Positions 1 to 9,563 of a stretch of DNA of 64,000 nucleotides are shown here, piece after piece (the first letter of the stretch is position 1; the number at the start of each line of letters is the position of its first letter). The position numbers were made by a program, and so were the translations under genes. The stretch is taken from NCBI RefSeq assembly GCF_000803315.1, contig NZ_JRMH01000001.1, forward strand, positions 3,968,001 through 4,032,000, written 5' to 3'. Below the pieces are notes generated by a model. That model was not told where the DNA came from and made no database searches. It was given only the letters and a program-made list of their open reading frames with translations. The stretch comes from Pectobacterium actinidiae (lineage in GTDB: Bacteria; Pseudomonadota; Gammaproteobacteria; Enterobacterales; Enterobacteriaceae).

Positions 1-1829
1 ATGTCGGCAACCGTATTCCCTTCGTCAGACTCTTCAATCTCAACGGTACCATCCTGGAAGACAAACACATCAACGGTCGACGTATCGCCGAACAGGTTAT
101 GCATATTCCCCAAGATTTCCTGATAGGCACCGACCATAAAGAAGCCCAGCAGCGGAGGATTTTCTGGATCGTAAGGCGGCATTGGCATCGTCGTCGCAAT
201 CCCGTCACCATCGACATAATGATCGATCGTACCGTCGGAATCACAGGTGATGTCAAGCACGACAGCACGGCGCTCAGGCGGCTTGTTTAGCCCTTCCAGG
301 GGCATGACCGGGAACAGTTGATCGATCCCCCATGCATCCGGCATGGATTGGAACAGCGAGAAGTTGACATACAGCTTGTCAGCCATCCGCTCCTGTAATT
401 CATCAATCACCGGCCGGTGCGCACGGTTGCTCGGATCCAACTGCTCCTGAATCATCTGACAGATGCTCAGATAAAGCTGCTCTGCTTTCGCGCGCTGCGT
501 CAGATCCAACATGCCGTGCGTGTATTGGGTATGCACATCGTGCAAATCCATCTGGCTGTCGTGCAACCATTCACGCAGCGAACGGCGTTTCCCCGGCTGT
601 TTGATTTCTTTCCAGGTTGACCACAGGCTCTCCAGCGCACGCGGAGCGTCTTCTTCTGGCTCTGTGGGTTCGCTGAATTCGTTGCGCTCAACCCCGATAA
701 TATTGGAAACCAATACGGTATGGTGCGCGGTTACCGCACGGCCAGATTCGGTGATGACCGTCGGATGCGGCAACCCGTGTTCGTTACAGGCATCGCCGAT
801 GCCCCAAATCACGTTGTTGGCATATTCGTTCAGGCCATAGTTCACTGAACAATCGGACTGAGAGCGCGTGCCTTCATAATCCACACCCAAACCGCCACCG
901 ACGTCGAAGCACTGGATATTCACACCCAGCTTATGCAGTTCAACATAGAAGCGCGCGGACTCACGCACGCCCGTCGCAATATCACGGATGTTCGCCAACT
1001 GCGATCCCAGATGGAAATGCAGCAGTTGCAGGCTATCCAACCGCCCCGCTTCACGCAGCATTTCAACCAGTTGCAGCACCTGAATCGCCGCCAGACCAAA
1101 CTTGGATTTTTCGCCGCCGCTGGATTGCCACTTGCCCGATCCCTGAGAAGCCAGACGCGCGCGGACGCCAAGGCGCGGCACCACATTCAAGCGCTCTGCT
1201 TCTTCCAGCACCAGCCGAATTTCGGACATCTTCTCGATGACCAGATAAACCTTGTGACCCAGCTTTTCACCGATGAGTGCCAGACGAATATATTCACGGT
1301 CTTTGTAGCCGTTACACACAATCACCGTACGGGTCATGCCCGCGTGACCGAGTACCGCCATCAGCTCTGCTTTTGAACCGGCTTCCAAACCCAGCGGCTC
1401 ACCGGAATTAGCCAGTGACTCAATGACGCGGCGATGCTGGTTAACCTTGATCGGATAAACCAGAAAATACCCGCCTTCGTAGCCAAACGATTCGCGAGCC
1501 TGTTTAAACGCAGCGTTAATAGAACGCAGGCGATGCTGAAGGATTTGCGGAAAGCAGAACAGCGCAGGAAGGCGCTGATGGTTATCTTTCTGCATATCTT
1601 TGACCAATTTGGCCAGATCGACGCGAGCTTCTGGTACGTCAGGATCCGGGCACACGCTAATGTGGCCGAGTTCATTGACGTCATAGTAATTATTGCCCCA
1701 CCAGGCAATATTGTAAGTACGAAGCATTTCGCTGGCATTACGGTCATTCATGGCAACCTCCTGCATAGAGCGCAAATTTTCATGTTTACCCGTCGCTGAC
1801 GAGCCGTGCTGAATCATGTCGTCAGACAT
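1..1829 (-). CDS. speA: Biosynthetic arginine decarboxylase, C-terminus cut by window edge
   Basis: PLP- and Mg-dependent enzyme that converts arginine to agmatine, the first step of the agmatine route to putrescine. The minus-strand frame from ATG 1829 stays open to base 3, giving 609 codons; the E. coli protein is 658 residues, so about 50 C-terminal residues lie outside. The N-terminus MSDDM, the block [20 protein letters not shown] and the PLP-lysine context YPIKVNQHR (Lys at about 128) are almost identical to E. coli SpeA. The glycine-rich stretch [13 protein letters not shown] is the PLP phosphate-binding region of fold-III decarboxylases. It diverges from metK across a 709-bp spacer. 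Identification is secure; the 3' end and any speB partner are not visible. Confidence 0.97.
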   Translation of the reverse strand, partial: MSDDMIQHGSSATGKHENLRSMQEVAMNDRNASEMLRTYNIAWWGNNYYDVNELGHISVCPDPDVPEARVDLAKLVKDMQKDNHQRLPALFCFPQILQHRLRSINAAFKQARESFGYEGGYFLVYPIKVNQHRRVIESLANSGEPLGLEAGSKAELMAVLGHAGMTRTVIVCNGYKDREYIRLALIGEKLGHKVYLVIEKMSEIRLVLEEAERLNVVPRLGVRARLASQGSGKWQSSGGEKSKFGLAAIQVLQLVEMLREAGRLDSLQLLHFHLGSQLANIRDIATGVRESARFYVELHKLGVNIQCFDVGGGLGVDYEGTRSQSDCSVNYGLNEYANNVIWGIGDACNEHGLPHPTVITESGRAVTAHHTVLVSNIIGVERNEFSEPTEPEEDAPRALESLWSTWKEIKQPGKRRSLREWLHDSQMDLHDVHTQYTHGMLDLTQRAKAEQLYLSICQMIQEQLDPSNRAHRPVIDELQERMADKLYVNFSLFQSMPDAWGIDQLFPVMPLEGLNKPPERRAVVLDITCDSDGTIDHYVDGDGIATTMPMPPYDPENPPLLGFFMVGAYQEILGNMHNLFGDTSTVDVFVFQDGTVEIEESDEGNTVAD

Positions 1830-2186
1830 AACGAACCTCTTCTTTTTCTAGACTGCTGATCACATCAGTACCTGAATAAACAGCCCACATGAGCATACCT
1901 GCAACATGCGGCATCGACAGTGAAAAAATCGGCGTAGTGAAGTATGCCGCCACTTTATTACTCTTATTAGTGTAAAACACGTTGTCAGGCTCCGTGTTAC
2001 GGGTCGATAAAACTCGTTGTGAAAATCACCGGGCGAACGTGACCAGAAAGGCGTTAAACGCTTCTGGCAGAAAGAATAACAGGCGGATTAGCCAGCCCTG
2101 GAGTCCTGTGTCGAATTTAAAGACAGGCTACGTCGAGAAACGGCAAAGAAGGGTTGAGTCGTGGACGCGGTCGCGTCAAAAGGGAC

Positions 2187-2204
2187 ATATTGCGAGCGCA
2201 ATAT
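2187..2204. repeat. 18-bp perfect palindrome
   Basis: ATATTGCG-AG-CGCAATAT is a perfect inverted repeat in the middle of the speA/metK spacer. It could be an operator or a small stem-loop in the speA leader. No T-run follows on either strand, so it is not a typical terminator. The regulator is unknown. Confidence 0.45.
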
Positions 2205-2467
2205 ACTCAGTAAACAACGGATCATTAATCCTACCACCTCCACGTGCGCCGCAGGCTATGCGGTCAGCTATCAATAAAAAATTCAAGATGTCACGGGTTG
2301 CATCACCGCTCGCCGTTTATACCTACATGCTGATGGAAAAGCAAAATGAAAATTACCGCCAGTCATCTCTTGTAAAAGAAAAAACGGCCGATGATAAAAG
2401 GACGATGGCGCGCTAATGCGAAAAACTACTGGCACTGAGACCAAAAGGTGACCTAGAATAGCCATCC

Positions 2468-2491
2468 AGATGTTAATCCGTCTATACCGAT
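2468..2491 (+). promoter_or_regulatory. Candidate MetJ (met box) operator of metK
   Basis: Three adjacent 8-mers, AGATGTTA, ATCCGTCT and ATACCGAT, match the met-box consensus AGACGTCT at 5, 6 and 4 of 8 positions. MetJ binds tandem imperfect met boxes using S-adenosylmethionine, the MetK product, as co-repressor, and metK is a known MetJ target in enterobacteria. The site ends 47 bp before the metK ATG, which suits promoter overlap. Confidence 0.6.
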
Positions 2492-2538
2492 TAACTGATA
2501 CACTGCTTAACGGCTTTGATTTGAAGGTAAAGAAACTC

Positions 2539-3690
2539 ATGGCTAAACACCTTTTTACGTCCGAGTCAGTCTCTGAAGGACATCCTGATAAAATTGCTGA
2601 CCAGATTTCTGATGCGGTTCTCGACGCCATTCTGGAGCAAGATCCAAAAGCGCGTGTCGCTTGTGAGACTTATGTAAAGACCGGCATGGTGTTAGTCGGT
2701 GGTGAAATTACCACCAGCGCCTGGGTCGATATTGAAGAAATTACCCGCCGTACCGTGCGTGATATCGGTTATGTCAATTCAGAAATGGGCTTTGATGCCA
2801 ACTCTTGCGCCGTACTGAGCGCGATTGGCAAGCAGTCACCTGACATCAATCAGGGCGTTGACCGCCGCGATCCGCTGGAACAAGGCGCAGGCGATCAGGG
2901 TCTGATGTTCGGCTACGCAACCAACGAAACCGACGTCCTGATGCCTGCTCCTGTGACTTATGCACACCGTTTGGTTCAGCGTCAGTCAGAAGTGCGTAAG
3001 AGTGGTTCGCTGCCGTGGCTGCGCCCAGATGCGAAAAGCCAGGTTACATTCCTGTACGACGATGGCAAGATTGCCGGCATTGATGCCGTGGTGCTCTCTA
3101 CCCAGCATTCAGAAGAGATCAGCCAGAAAGATCTGCATGAAGCGGTGATGGAAGAGATCATCAAGCCAGTTCTGCCAGCAGAGTGGCTGTCTGCCAACAC
3201 TAAATATTTCATCAACCCAACCGGACGCTTTGTTATCGGCGGCCCAATGGGTGACTGCGGCCTGACGGGTCGTAAAATCATCGTTGATACCTATGGCGGT
3301 GCAGCACGTCACGGTGGCGGTGCGTTCTCCGGTAAAGATCCGTCTAAAGTAGACCGTTCTGCTGCCTATGCTGCACGCTATGTCGCCAAGAATATCGTCG
3401 CGGCTGGCCTGGCTGACCGCTGCGAGATTCAGGTGTCCTACGCTATCGGCGTAGCGGAACCCACCTCTATCATGATCGAAACCTTCGGCACAGAGAAAGT
3501 GCCCACCGAGCAGTTGACGCTGCTGGTGCGTGAATTCTTCGATCTGCGCCCTTACGGCTTAATCCAGATGCTGGATCTGCTGCATCCGATTTATCAGGAA
3601 ACAGCAGCCTATGGTCACTTTGGCCGCGAACATTTCCCGTGGGAAAAAACCGACAAAGCCGCACAGCTGCGCGAGGCTGCGGGTCTGTAA
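2539..3690 (+). CDS. metK: S-adenosylmethionine synthetase
   Basis: Makes S-adenosylmethionine from methionine and ATP, releasing phosphate and pyrophosphate; cytosolic tetramer. The protein is 383 residues, within one residue of E. coli MetK. The substrate-binding GHPDK is at 14-18, the ATP signature GAGDQG at 116-121, and the glycine-rich loop [15 protein letters not shown] at 259-273. The frame is open upstream to 2470, but the family start [18 protein letters not shown] fixes ATG 2539, preceded by AAGGTAA. It is monocistronic, followed by a strong hairpin terminator, with likely MetJ boxes upstream. Confidence 0.98.
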   Translation: MAKHLFTSESVSEGHPDKIADQISDAVLDAILEQDPKARVACETYVKTGMVLVGGEITTSAWVDIEEITRRTVRDIGYVNSEMGFDANSCAVLSAIGKQSPDINQGVDRRDPLEQGAGDQGLMFGYATNETDVLMPAPVTYAHRLVQRQSEVRKSGSLPWLRPDAKSQVTFLYDDGKIAGIDAVVLSTQHSEEISQKDLHEAVMEEIIKPVLPAEWLSANTKYFINPTGRFVIGGPMGDCGLTGRKIIVDTYGGAARHGGGAFSGKDPSKVDRSAAYAARYVAKNIVAAGLADRCEIQVSYAIGVAEPTSIMIETFGTEKVPTEQLTLLVREFFDLRPYGLIQMLDLLHPIYQETAAYGHFGREHFPWEKTDKAAQLREAAGL

Positions 3691-3722
3691 TCCGCACATG
3701 CAGCGTGAAGTATGACGGGTAT

Positions 3723-3751
3723 AAAACGGCGAATAAAGATTCGCCGTTTTT
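3723..3751 (+). terminator. metK rho-independent terminator
   Basis: The stem AAAACGGCGAAT / ATTCGCCGTTTT with an AAAG loop is followed by T residues, 32 bp after the metK stop. The opposite strand also begins with an A/T-rich flank. Confidence 0.85.
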
Positions 3752-3826
3752 CATTTGAGCCTCCCCCCACATTTCCTTCTGCTTCGCCTATTGCGTCTCC
3801 CTGCCACTCAATTTATGCTCACAGCC

Positions 3827-4339
3827 ATGAGCACACCCCGAATCCCCATTGCCAGCCATCAGGCTGTGATGCGCTGCCTCCGTGATAAATTGCAGCAGGC
3901 TAACCTCACTTTGCAAACGAACTACACCGAGCCAACAGTCAATTACCAGCAACGCGGTTCAACCGCCGGAACGGCCTGGCTGCAACACTGGGAAATTCGG
4001 CTGAATCCCGTCTTGTTGCAGGAAAATCAGCAGGCCTTTATCGATGAAGTCGTCCCCCATGAGCTGGCTCACTTGCTAGTCTACGCCCGCTTTGGCCGTG
4101 TCGCACCGCATGGTAAAGAGTGGCGCTGGATGATGGAAAACGTCCTGCGCGTCCCCGCAAAACGCACGCATCGGTTTGCGGTGCAATCCGTGCAGGGGAA
4201 AACCTTCACCTACCTGTGCGATTGCCAACGACATGAGCTGACGATCCGTCGGCACAATCGGGTGCTGCGCGGCGAAACAGAATATCGCTGTCGTCGCTGC
4301 GGTAAAACCTTACGTCATGATGTAAAAAGTTCTATTTAA
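3827..4339 (+). CDS. sprT: SprT family zinc metalloprotease-like protein
   Basis: Homologue of E. coli SprT, related to the Spartan family of DNA-protein crosslink proteases; the bacterial role is poorly defined. The protein is 170 residues (E. coli 165). The zinc protease motif HELAH is at 78-82, with a Cys-rich C-terminal zinc ribbon (YLCDC then YRCRRCG). The frame extends upstream to 3755, but family alignment from [18 protein letters not shown] points to ATG 3827; ATG 3815 is possible, and neither has a clear ribosome binding site. It sits between metK and endA as in E. coli. Confidence 0.93.
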   Translation: MSTPRIPIASHQAVMRCLRDKLQQANLTLQTNYTEPTVNYQQRGSTAGTAWLQHWEIRLNPVLLQENQQAFIDEVVPHELAHLLVYARFGRVAPHGKEWRWMMENVLRVPAKRTHRFAVQSVQGKTFTYLCDCQRHELTIRRHNRVLRGETEYRCRRCGKTLRHDVKSSI

Positions 4340-4435
4340 ACGAGAATTTCCAGTTTTAAAAACTGCTTTTGCATTTGCCTGCCGACGAGACATCCGGTAG
4401 TCTGCCAACTTTACAGCCTGTGGATTATTTGGAAT

Positions 4436-5134
4436 ATGCTACGCAAAATTCTCGCTATCGCCGCCGTTGGCGCGAGTCTGTTTTCGACTACCGCGCTGGG
4501 TCAAAACATCAATAATTTTTCGCAGGCAAAAGCCGCCGCTGCCGAGATTAATCGCGATGCGCCGGGTTCGTTCTACTGCGGCTGTAAGATTACGTGGCAG
4601 GGCAAGAAAGGCACGCCCGATCTTGAATCCTGTGGTTATCAGGTCAGGAAAAATGAACAGCGTGCCAGCCGCATCGAGTGGGAGCATGTTGTGCCCGCCT
4701 GGCAGTTCGGCCACCAGCGCCAGTGCTGGCAGGACGGCGGCAGAAAAAACTGTAACAGCGACCCCGTCTACCGTGAGATGGAAACCGATTTGCATAACTT
4801 GCAGCCTGCTATCGGCGAAGTAAACGGCGATCGCGGCAATGCAATGTATGGACAATGGAACGGGGGAACATCCCAGTATGGTCAATGCGAGATGAAGGTC
4901 GATTTCAAAAATAATCTGGCAGAACCGCCTGCTCGCGCTCGCGGCCAAATCGCTCGTACCTATTTCTACATGCGCGACCGCTATCAGTTACGTCTTTCCA
5001 GCCAGCAAACCCAGTTGTTCGAAGCCTGGGATAAGCAATACCCAGTCACTCAGTGGGAATGTACCCGCAATCAGCGCATTGCCGCAAAACAGGGAAACCC
5101 GAATCCCTACGTTCAACAAGCTTGCCAGCGCTAG
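4436..5134 (+). CDS. endA: DNA-specific endonuclease I, periplasmic
   Basis: Periplasmic endonuclease that degrades double-stranded DNA. The protein is 232 residues (E. coli EndA 235). The N-terminus has a cleavable signal ([22 protein letters not shown], then QN). The mature region holds the family hallmark [14 protein letters not shown] segment, here [20 protein letters not shown], the NGDRGN motif and several cysteines that fit a disulfide-stabilised secreted enzyme. It ends just before a transposon-like repeat whose left-end hairpin could terminate its transcript. Confidence 0.97.
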   Translation: MLRKILAIAAVGASLFSTTALGQNINNFSQAKAAAAEINRDAPGSFYCGCKITWQGKKGTPDLESCGYQVRKNEQRASRIEWEHVVPAWQFGHQRQCWQDGGRKNCNSDPVYREMETDLHNLQPAIGEVNGDRGNAMYGQWNGGTSQYGQCEMKVDFKNNLAEPPARARGQIARTYFYMRDRYQLRLSSQQTQLFEAWDKQYPVTQWECTRNQRIAAKQGNPNPYVQQACQR

Positions 5135-5168
5135 TTCGTCTACCTACTATAACGAATCGGTTTCCAGC

Positions 5169-5460
5169 AAAACCACCGTCATCTGACGGTGGTTCAGACC
5201 GTTGACAAACCTATTTACGGAACGAGAACGGTGGTAATGGGATAGAAGAGTAAAGCGTTTGCGCCATGGACAAAAACGTCAGGAACGTTTTTGAACGTCG
5301 CTAGCGACGGCCCTGAAAGGGGGAATCTCAGGGATGAGATTCATATCCGCGCAATCCGAGCTTACAGGGACGTACTTGCAGCGTCTTTACGATCTACCCA
5401 TTATCACCGCTCAGCGTACTTTGTCCGCAAACTCGGCCACTATTAAATGACGGTGGTTTT
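5169..5460. repeat. 292-bp MITE-like element with perfect 14-bp terminal inverted repeats
   Basis: The left end AAAACCACCGTCAT (5169-5182) and the right end ATGACGGTGGTTTT (5447-5460) are exact reverse complements. The left end also forms an immediate hairpin with TGACGGTGGTT (5171-5194), so the end sequence occurs three times. No open frame of useful length lies inside and no target-site duplication is obvious. It fills almost all of the endA-rsmE spacer. The interior resembles repeats I associate with Pectobacterium genomes, but copy number cannot be checked here. Confidence 0.75.
5171..5194 (+). terminator. Hairpin after endA (left end of the repeat)
   Basis: AACCACCGTCA-TC-TGACGGTGGTT is a perfect 11-bp stem 37 bp after the endA stop. 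It lacks a T-run, so it may slow or protect the endA transcript end rather than act as a classic terminator. Confidence 0.45.
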
Positions 5461-5515
5461 ACCTATTTCTGGCGTTCCTGTGCCGATTAATTTCATTCAA
5501 AGGTCTTAATCCAGT

Positions 5516-6250
5516 ATGCGAGTACCACGCATTTTTCATCCCGAAACGCTCCCCCTTAACGGCGGTGAAGCCGAGCTGAGTGACGATGCCGCCAATCATG
5601 TTGGTCGCGTGTTACGCATGACTACGGGTCAGTCATTGCAGCTGTTTGATGGCAGCAATCATGTCTTTGATGCAGAAATCATCGCAGCTGGCAAAAAGAG
5701 TGTGCGTGTTCGCTTCACAGCAGGTAAGTTGGAAGATAAAGAATCGCCCCTACATTTACATCTGGGACAGGTGATGTCGCGCGGCGAGAAGATGGAATTT
5801 ACCATTCAGAAATCCATCGAGCTGGGTGTCAATGTGATTACACCTCTGCTTTCTGAGCGCTGTGGCGTCAAGCTGGATGCCGAGCGTATGGAGAAAAAAA
5901 TTAGCCAGTGGCAGAAAATTGCGGTTGCCGCCTGTGAACAGTCCGGCCGCAACCGTGTGCCGCTGGTGCGACCAGCGATGACGCTGGAAGCCTGGTGTGC
6001 AGAGCAAGACAATGCACTGAAATTAAATCTGCACCCACGCGCGACACAGAGTATCAATACGCTGCCACTGCCGGTAGATCGGGTCAGGCTACTGATCGGC
6101 CCGGAGGGCGGGCTCACCGCGAGCGAAATTACCATGACCTCAGAACACGGATTCACTGATATCCTGTTGGGGCCACGCGTCTTGCGCACAGAAACCACTG
6201 CACTCACCGCCATGACCGCCTTACAGGTACGTTTCGGCGATTTGGGGTAA
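5516..6250 (+). CDS. rsmE: 16S rRNA m3U1498 methyltransferase
   Basis: SPOUT-class methyltransferase that uses SAM to methylate N3 of U1498 in 16S rRNA. The protein is 244 residues, the usual length. An N-terminal PUA-like region (RIFHPE...VGRVLRM) precedes the knotted SAM-binding domain with LLIGPEGGL (193-200) and [12 protein letters not shown] near the C-terminus. gshB begins 11 bp downstream with a good AGGAG-type site, so the two are probably cotranscribed as in E. coli. Upstream lies the MITE-like repeat. Confidence 0.97.
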   Translation: MRVPRIFHPETLPLNGGEAELSDDAANHVGRVLRMTTGQSLQLFDGSNHVFDAEIIAAGKKSVRVRFTAGKLEDKESPLHLHLGQVMSRGEKMEFTIQKSIELGVNVITPLLSERCGVKLDAERMEKKISQWQKIAVAACEQSGRNRVPLVRPAMTLEAWCAEQDNALKLNLHPRATQSINTLPLPVDRVRLLIGPEGGLTASEITMTSEHGFTDILLGPRVLRTETTALTAMTALQVRFGDLG

Positions 6251-6261
6251 AGGAGAAAAGA

Positions 6262-7221
6262 ATGATCAAACTCGGTATCGTGATGGACCCGATTGACACC
6301 ATCAATATCAAGAAAGACACCAGCTTTGCCATGCTGCTGGAAGCACAGCGCCGTGGTTGGGAACTGCATTATATGGAGATGAACGATCTCTATATGCACG
6401 CGGGCGTCGCGCGTGCTACAACGCGTCGCCTGAGCGTCCAGTACGATTACGATGGCTGGTACGATTTCTCCGGCGAGCAGGACATTGCGCTGGAAGAGTT
6501 GGATGTGGTGCTGATGCGAAAAGATCCACCGTTCGATACGGAATTCATCTACGCCACTTATATTCTGGAACGCGCGGAAGAGAAAGGCACGCTGATCGTC
6601 AACAAGCCGCAAAGCCTGCGCGATTGCAATGAGAAGCTGTTCACCGCCTGGTTCCCGCATCTGACCCCTGATACGCTCGTTACGCGTCGTGCAGACAAAC
6701 TGCGTCAGTTCCATGAAAAACATGGCGACGTCATTCTCAAGCCGCTGGACGGCATGGGCGGTGCGTCTATTTTCCGTTTGAAGCAGGATGACGCCAACGT
6801 CTCGGTCATCATCGAAACGCTGACCGAACACGCGACCCGCTACTGCATGGCGCAAAACTATTTGCCGACCATTAAAGATGGCGACAAACGCGTACTGGTG
6901 GTTGATGGCGAACCCGTGCCTTACTGCCTGGCACGTATCCCGAAAAGCGGTGAAACACGCGGCAATCTTGCAGCCGGCGGCCGCGGTGAAGCGCGTCCGT
7001 TGACCGAAAGCGACTGGAAAATCGCCCGTGACGTCGCCCCAACGTTAAAAGCCAAAGGCCTGATTTTCGTCGGTCTGGATATTATCGGCGACCGCCTGAC
7101 AGAAATTAACGTCACCAGCCCGACCTGCGTGCGTGAAATCGAAACAGCCTATCCGGATGTTTCCATCACGGGCATGCTGATGGACGCCATTGAAAAACGT
7201 CTGGCTGCACGTACCCGCTAA
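6262..7221 (+). CDS. gshB: Glutathione synthetase
   Basis: ATP-grasp ligase that joins gamma-glutamylcysteine and glycine, the second step of glutathione synthesis. The protein is 319 residues (E. coli 316). The start MIKLGIVMDPID is conserved and preceded by AAAGGAGAAAAG. The ATP-grasp core is visible as DVILKPLDGMGGASIF (about 155-170), and the C-terminal EINVTSPTCVREIE carries the Mg-binding acid and asparagine. It follows rsmE closely and precedes yqgE by 83 bp. Confidence 0.98.
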   Translation: MIKLGIVMDPIDTINIKKDTSFAMLLEAQRRGWELHYMEMNDLYMHAGVARATTRRLSVQYDYDGWYDFSGEQDIALEELDVVLMRKDPPFDTEFIYATYILERAEEKGTLIVNKPQSLRDCNEKLFTAWFPHLTPDTLVTRRADKLRQFHEKHGDVILKPLDGMGGASIFRLKQDDANVSVIIETLTEHATRYCMAQNYLPTIKDGDKRVLVVDGEPVPYCLARIPKSGETRGNLAAGGRGEARPLTESDWKIARDVAPTLKAKGLIFVGLDIIGDRLTEINVTSPTCVREIETAYPDVSITGMLMDAIEKRLAARTR

Positions 7222-7304
7222 TACCAGAGACACCTGACACACCACCCAGCCCGTGCAATACGGGCTGTTTCCCCAACGCTGACGGATATCGATAAAAATA
7301 CACA

Positions 7305-7868
7305 ATGAATTTACAGCATCACTTCCTCATTGCTATGCCAGCACTACAGGACTCTGTATTTAAACGTTCGGTGGTCTATATCTGCGAACATAATGAAGAC
7401 GGAGCCATGGGGCTGATCATCAACAAACCGATGGATCAATTTTCCGTGGAAAATGTGCTGAAAAAGCTAAAAATAGACCCAACACCGCGCGATCCTGCCA
7501 TTCGATTGGATAAACCCGTCTTCATCGGCGGCCCACTGGCGGACGATCGTGGCTTTATTCTGCATACGCCCTGTCCCGGCTTTGGTTCCAGCATCAGTAT
7601 TTCTGAGGACACCATGATCACCACGTCCAAAGATGTACTGGAAACGTTAGGCACGCCCCAGCAGCCGAAAAACACGCTGGTCGCCTTAGGCTATGCCGCC
7701 TGGGAGAACGGCCAACTGGAAGAAGAACTGCTGGAGAATGCCTGGCTGACGACGCCAGCCGATAAAGACATTCTGTTCCACACGCCGATTGCCGAACGCT
7801 GGCGGGCAGCGGCCAGAAAATTGGGCATTGATATTCATAACATCTCCACTGAAGCAGGACATGCCTGA
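7305..7868 (+). CDS. yqgE: UPF0301 / AlgH family protein YqgE
   Basis: Member of the UPF0301 (AlgH) family, molecular function unknown. The protein is 187 residues and begins [14 protein letters not shown], the family's typical start. The motifs [27 protein letters not shown] and [15 protein letters not shown] are characteristic. Its TGA overlaps the ruvX ATG by one base, giving tight translational coupling, an arrangement conserved in gammaproteobacteria. Confidence 0.96.
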   Translation: MNLQHHFLIAMPALQDSVFKRSVVYICEHNEDGAMGLIINKPMDQFSVENVLKKLKIDPTPRDPAIRLDKPVFIGGPLADDRGFILHTPCPGFGSSISISEDTMITTSKDVLETLGTPQQPKNTLVALGYAAWENGQLEEELLENAWLTTPADKDILFHTPIAERWRAAARKLGIDIHNISTEAGHA

Positions 7869-8287
7869 TGACCAGCAGAACCATTCTGGCCTTTGATTTT
7901 GGGACAAAAAGTATCGGTGTCGCCATCGGTCAGGAGATTACCGGTACGGCACGTGCCCTGACATCTTTCAAGGCGCAGGAAGGGATACCCGACTGGCAAA
8001 AAGTGGAGAAGCTGTTGTCAGAATGGCAGCCCGATTTGGTCGTCGTCGGTCTGCCGCTCAACATGGATGGCACAGAGCAACCGCTAACGGCACGGGCGAG
8101 AAAGTTTGCTAACCGGCTACATGGCCGTTTTGGCGTCGCTATTGAGTTACACGATGAACGCTTGAGTACGGTGGAAGCGCGTGCCGATCTCTTTGAACGC
8201 GGCGGCTTTAAAGCGTTGGATAAAGGGAGCGTAGATGCTGCTTCTGCGGTGATCATTCTGGAGAGTTGGTTCGAGGCACAGCACTAA
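7868..8287 (+). CDS. ruvX: Putative pre-16S rRNA nuclease YqgF/RuvX
   Basis: RNase H-fold nuclease implicated in 16S rRNA 5'-end processing; the older Holliday-junction resolvase name is historical. The protein is 139 residues (E. coli 138). The first catalytic strand [17 protein letters not shown], the middle motif [17 protein letters not shown] and the C-terminal [12 protein letters not shown] with its conserved aspartate are all present. It is coupled to yqgE and runs convergently into fbp. Confidence 0.97.
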   Translation: MTSRTILAFDFGTKSIGVAIGQEITGTARALTSFKAQEGIPDWQKVEKLLSEWQPDLVVVGLPLNMDGTEQPLTARARKFANRLHGRFGVAIELHDERLSTVEARADLFERGGFKALDKGSVDAASAVIILESWFEAQH

Positions 8288-8290
8288 AAA

Positions 8291-8356
8291 AACGCGGGTT
8301 ACGATGGAGCACAAGGATGGCGTACTGGATAGCACGCCATAAAGTCATCCCGCGTT
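8291..8356. terminator. Nested stem-loop between convergent ruvX and fbp
   Basis: An outer stem AACGCGGG (8291-8298) / CCCGCGTT (8349-8356) encloses an inner stem ATGGCGT / ACGCCAT (8317-8323, 8334-8340). It lies 3 bp after the ruvX stop and 33 bp before the fbp stop, and A/T runs on the left flank fit termination of the fbp transcript. It is probably bidirectional. Confidence 0.6.
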
Positions 8357-8389
8357 GGCAGAGAGCCTGACAACACGGGAAAGCGCTAA

Positions 8390-9394
8390 TTAAGCGTCTG
8401 GGAATTCACGGATGAAACGTTCGACATCATTCACCATCGATTCCGTCCCTACGAAGAACGGGGAACGCTGGTGCAATTTCTCTGGCGTGATATCCAGAAT
8501 ACGGTTTTTACCGTCGCTGGCTTTGCCGCCTGCCTGCTCCGCCAGAAACGCCATCGGGTTGCATTCGTATAGCAAACGCAGTTTGCCTTTCGGATAGCTC
8601 GCCGTGCTCGGGTACAGGTAAATCCCGCCTTTCAGCAGATTACGGTGGAAATCTGCTACCAGTGAGCCGATATAACGCGATGTATAAGGACGCTGCGTCT
8701 CTTCATCCTGCTCCTGACAGTATTTGATGTATTTCTTCACGCCGACAGGAAACTTGATGTAGTTCCCTTCGTTGATGGAATACATATTCCCTTTTTCCGG
8801 GAAGCAAACTTTTTCATGCGAGAGACAGAATACACCGAGCGACGGATCGTAGGTAAAGGCGTGAACGCCGTGACCCGTGGTGTACACCAGCATGGTTGAA
8901 GAACCGTAAACGATGTAGCCCGCAGCAACCTGCTGACTACCCGGCTGCAAGAAGTCAGCTTCCGTGACTGACGTTCCCAGCGGCGTAATACGGCGATAAA
9001 TAGAGAAAATCGTACCGACGGAGACATTCACATCAATATTCGACGAGCCGTCCAGCGGATCCATCAGAACCACATACTTGGCATTTTCCGCCTTATCACC
9101 TTCAAAGATAACAATTTCGTCTTCTTCTTCGGAGGCGATACCAGCCACTTCACCACGCGCTTTTAATGCAGCTTTCAGTTTCTCATTGGCATACAGATCG
9201 AGCTTCATCTGCACTTCGCCCTGAACATTAGAAATACCGCTGGTTCCCAGGATATCAACCAGACCCGCTTTATTGATATCACGGTGAATAATCTTGGCAC
9301 CCAGTTTAATAGCAGACAGCAGCGCGGTAAGCTCACCTGTGGCGTGAGAGAAATCGTGCTGTTTTTCGACGATAAATTCGCCTAACGTTTTCAT
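8390..9394 (-). CDS. fbp: Class I fructose-1,6-bisphosphatase
   Basis: Hydrolyses fructose 1,6-bisphosphate to fructose 6-phosphate, the committed step of gluconeogenesis. The protein is 334 residues (E. coli 332). The metal and phosphate site [17 protein letters not shown] and the C-terminal substrate region [19 protein letters not shown] are intact. The frame is open up to 9472, but the family start [12 protein letters not shown] gives ATG 9394, with GGAA just upstream. It diverges from mpl, as in E. coli, and converges with ruvX, which is a different neighbour from E. coli. Confidence 0.97.
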   Translation of the reverse strand: MKTLGEFIVEKQHDFSHATGELTALLSAIKLGAKIIHRDINKAGLVDILGTSGISNVQGEVQMKLDLYANEKLKAALKARGEVAGIASEEEDEIVIFEGDKAENAKYVVLMDPLDGSSNIDVNVSVGTIFSIYRRITPLGTSVTEADFLQPGSQQVAAGYIVYGSSTMLVYTTGHGVHAFTYDPSLGVFCLSHEKVCFPEKGNMYSINEGNYIKFPVGVKKYIKYCQEQDEETQRPYTSRYIGSLVADFHRNLLKGGIYLYPSTASYPKGKLRLLYECNPMAFLAEQAGGKASDGKNRILDITPEKLHQRSPFFVGTESMVNDVERFIREFPDA

Positions 9395-9563
9395 AACACT
9401 ATTCCAGAATCTACGGATGAAAAGCGGTTTCATTTCTGCACCGCCAACGTTTGCGCATGCAGTGTAGCCCAAAGAGAAAGTGAGTACCTAGTCAAATCCA
9501 TTTCTTATGGCGGATTCATAGCGTTAGAATGTGGCGCAGACTCACTGCGAAGATGGAAAATGT

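Larger units (their letters stand above)
1830..2538. other. Long divergent spacer speA/metK
   Basis: This 709-bp stretch between divergent speA and metK must hold both promoters and their leaders. I see no convincing gene in it: a 144-codon plus-strand frame (1982-2416) is basic, low in hydrophobic residues and matches nothing I know. It does contain an 18-bp perfect palindrome (2187-2204) and MetJ-like boxes close to metK (2468-2491). E. coli has small yqg genes in the corresponding gap, but I do not recognise them here. Confidence 0.6.

Noticed and set aside
1982..2416. 144-codon plus-strand frame between speA and metK
   Set aside because: Basic, poor in hydrophobics, no ribosome site, no family recognised, and it overlaps the region that must carry promoters of two divergent genes.
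5806..6855. 349-codon antisense frame across rsmE and gshB
   Set aside because: It overlaps two certain genes on the other strand and lacks family features; shadow of high-GC coding bias.
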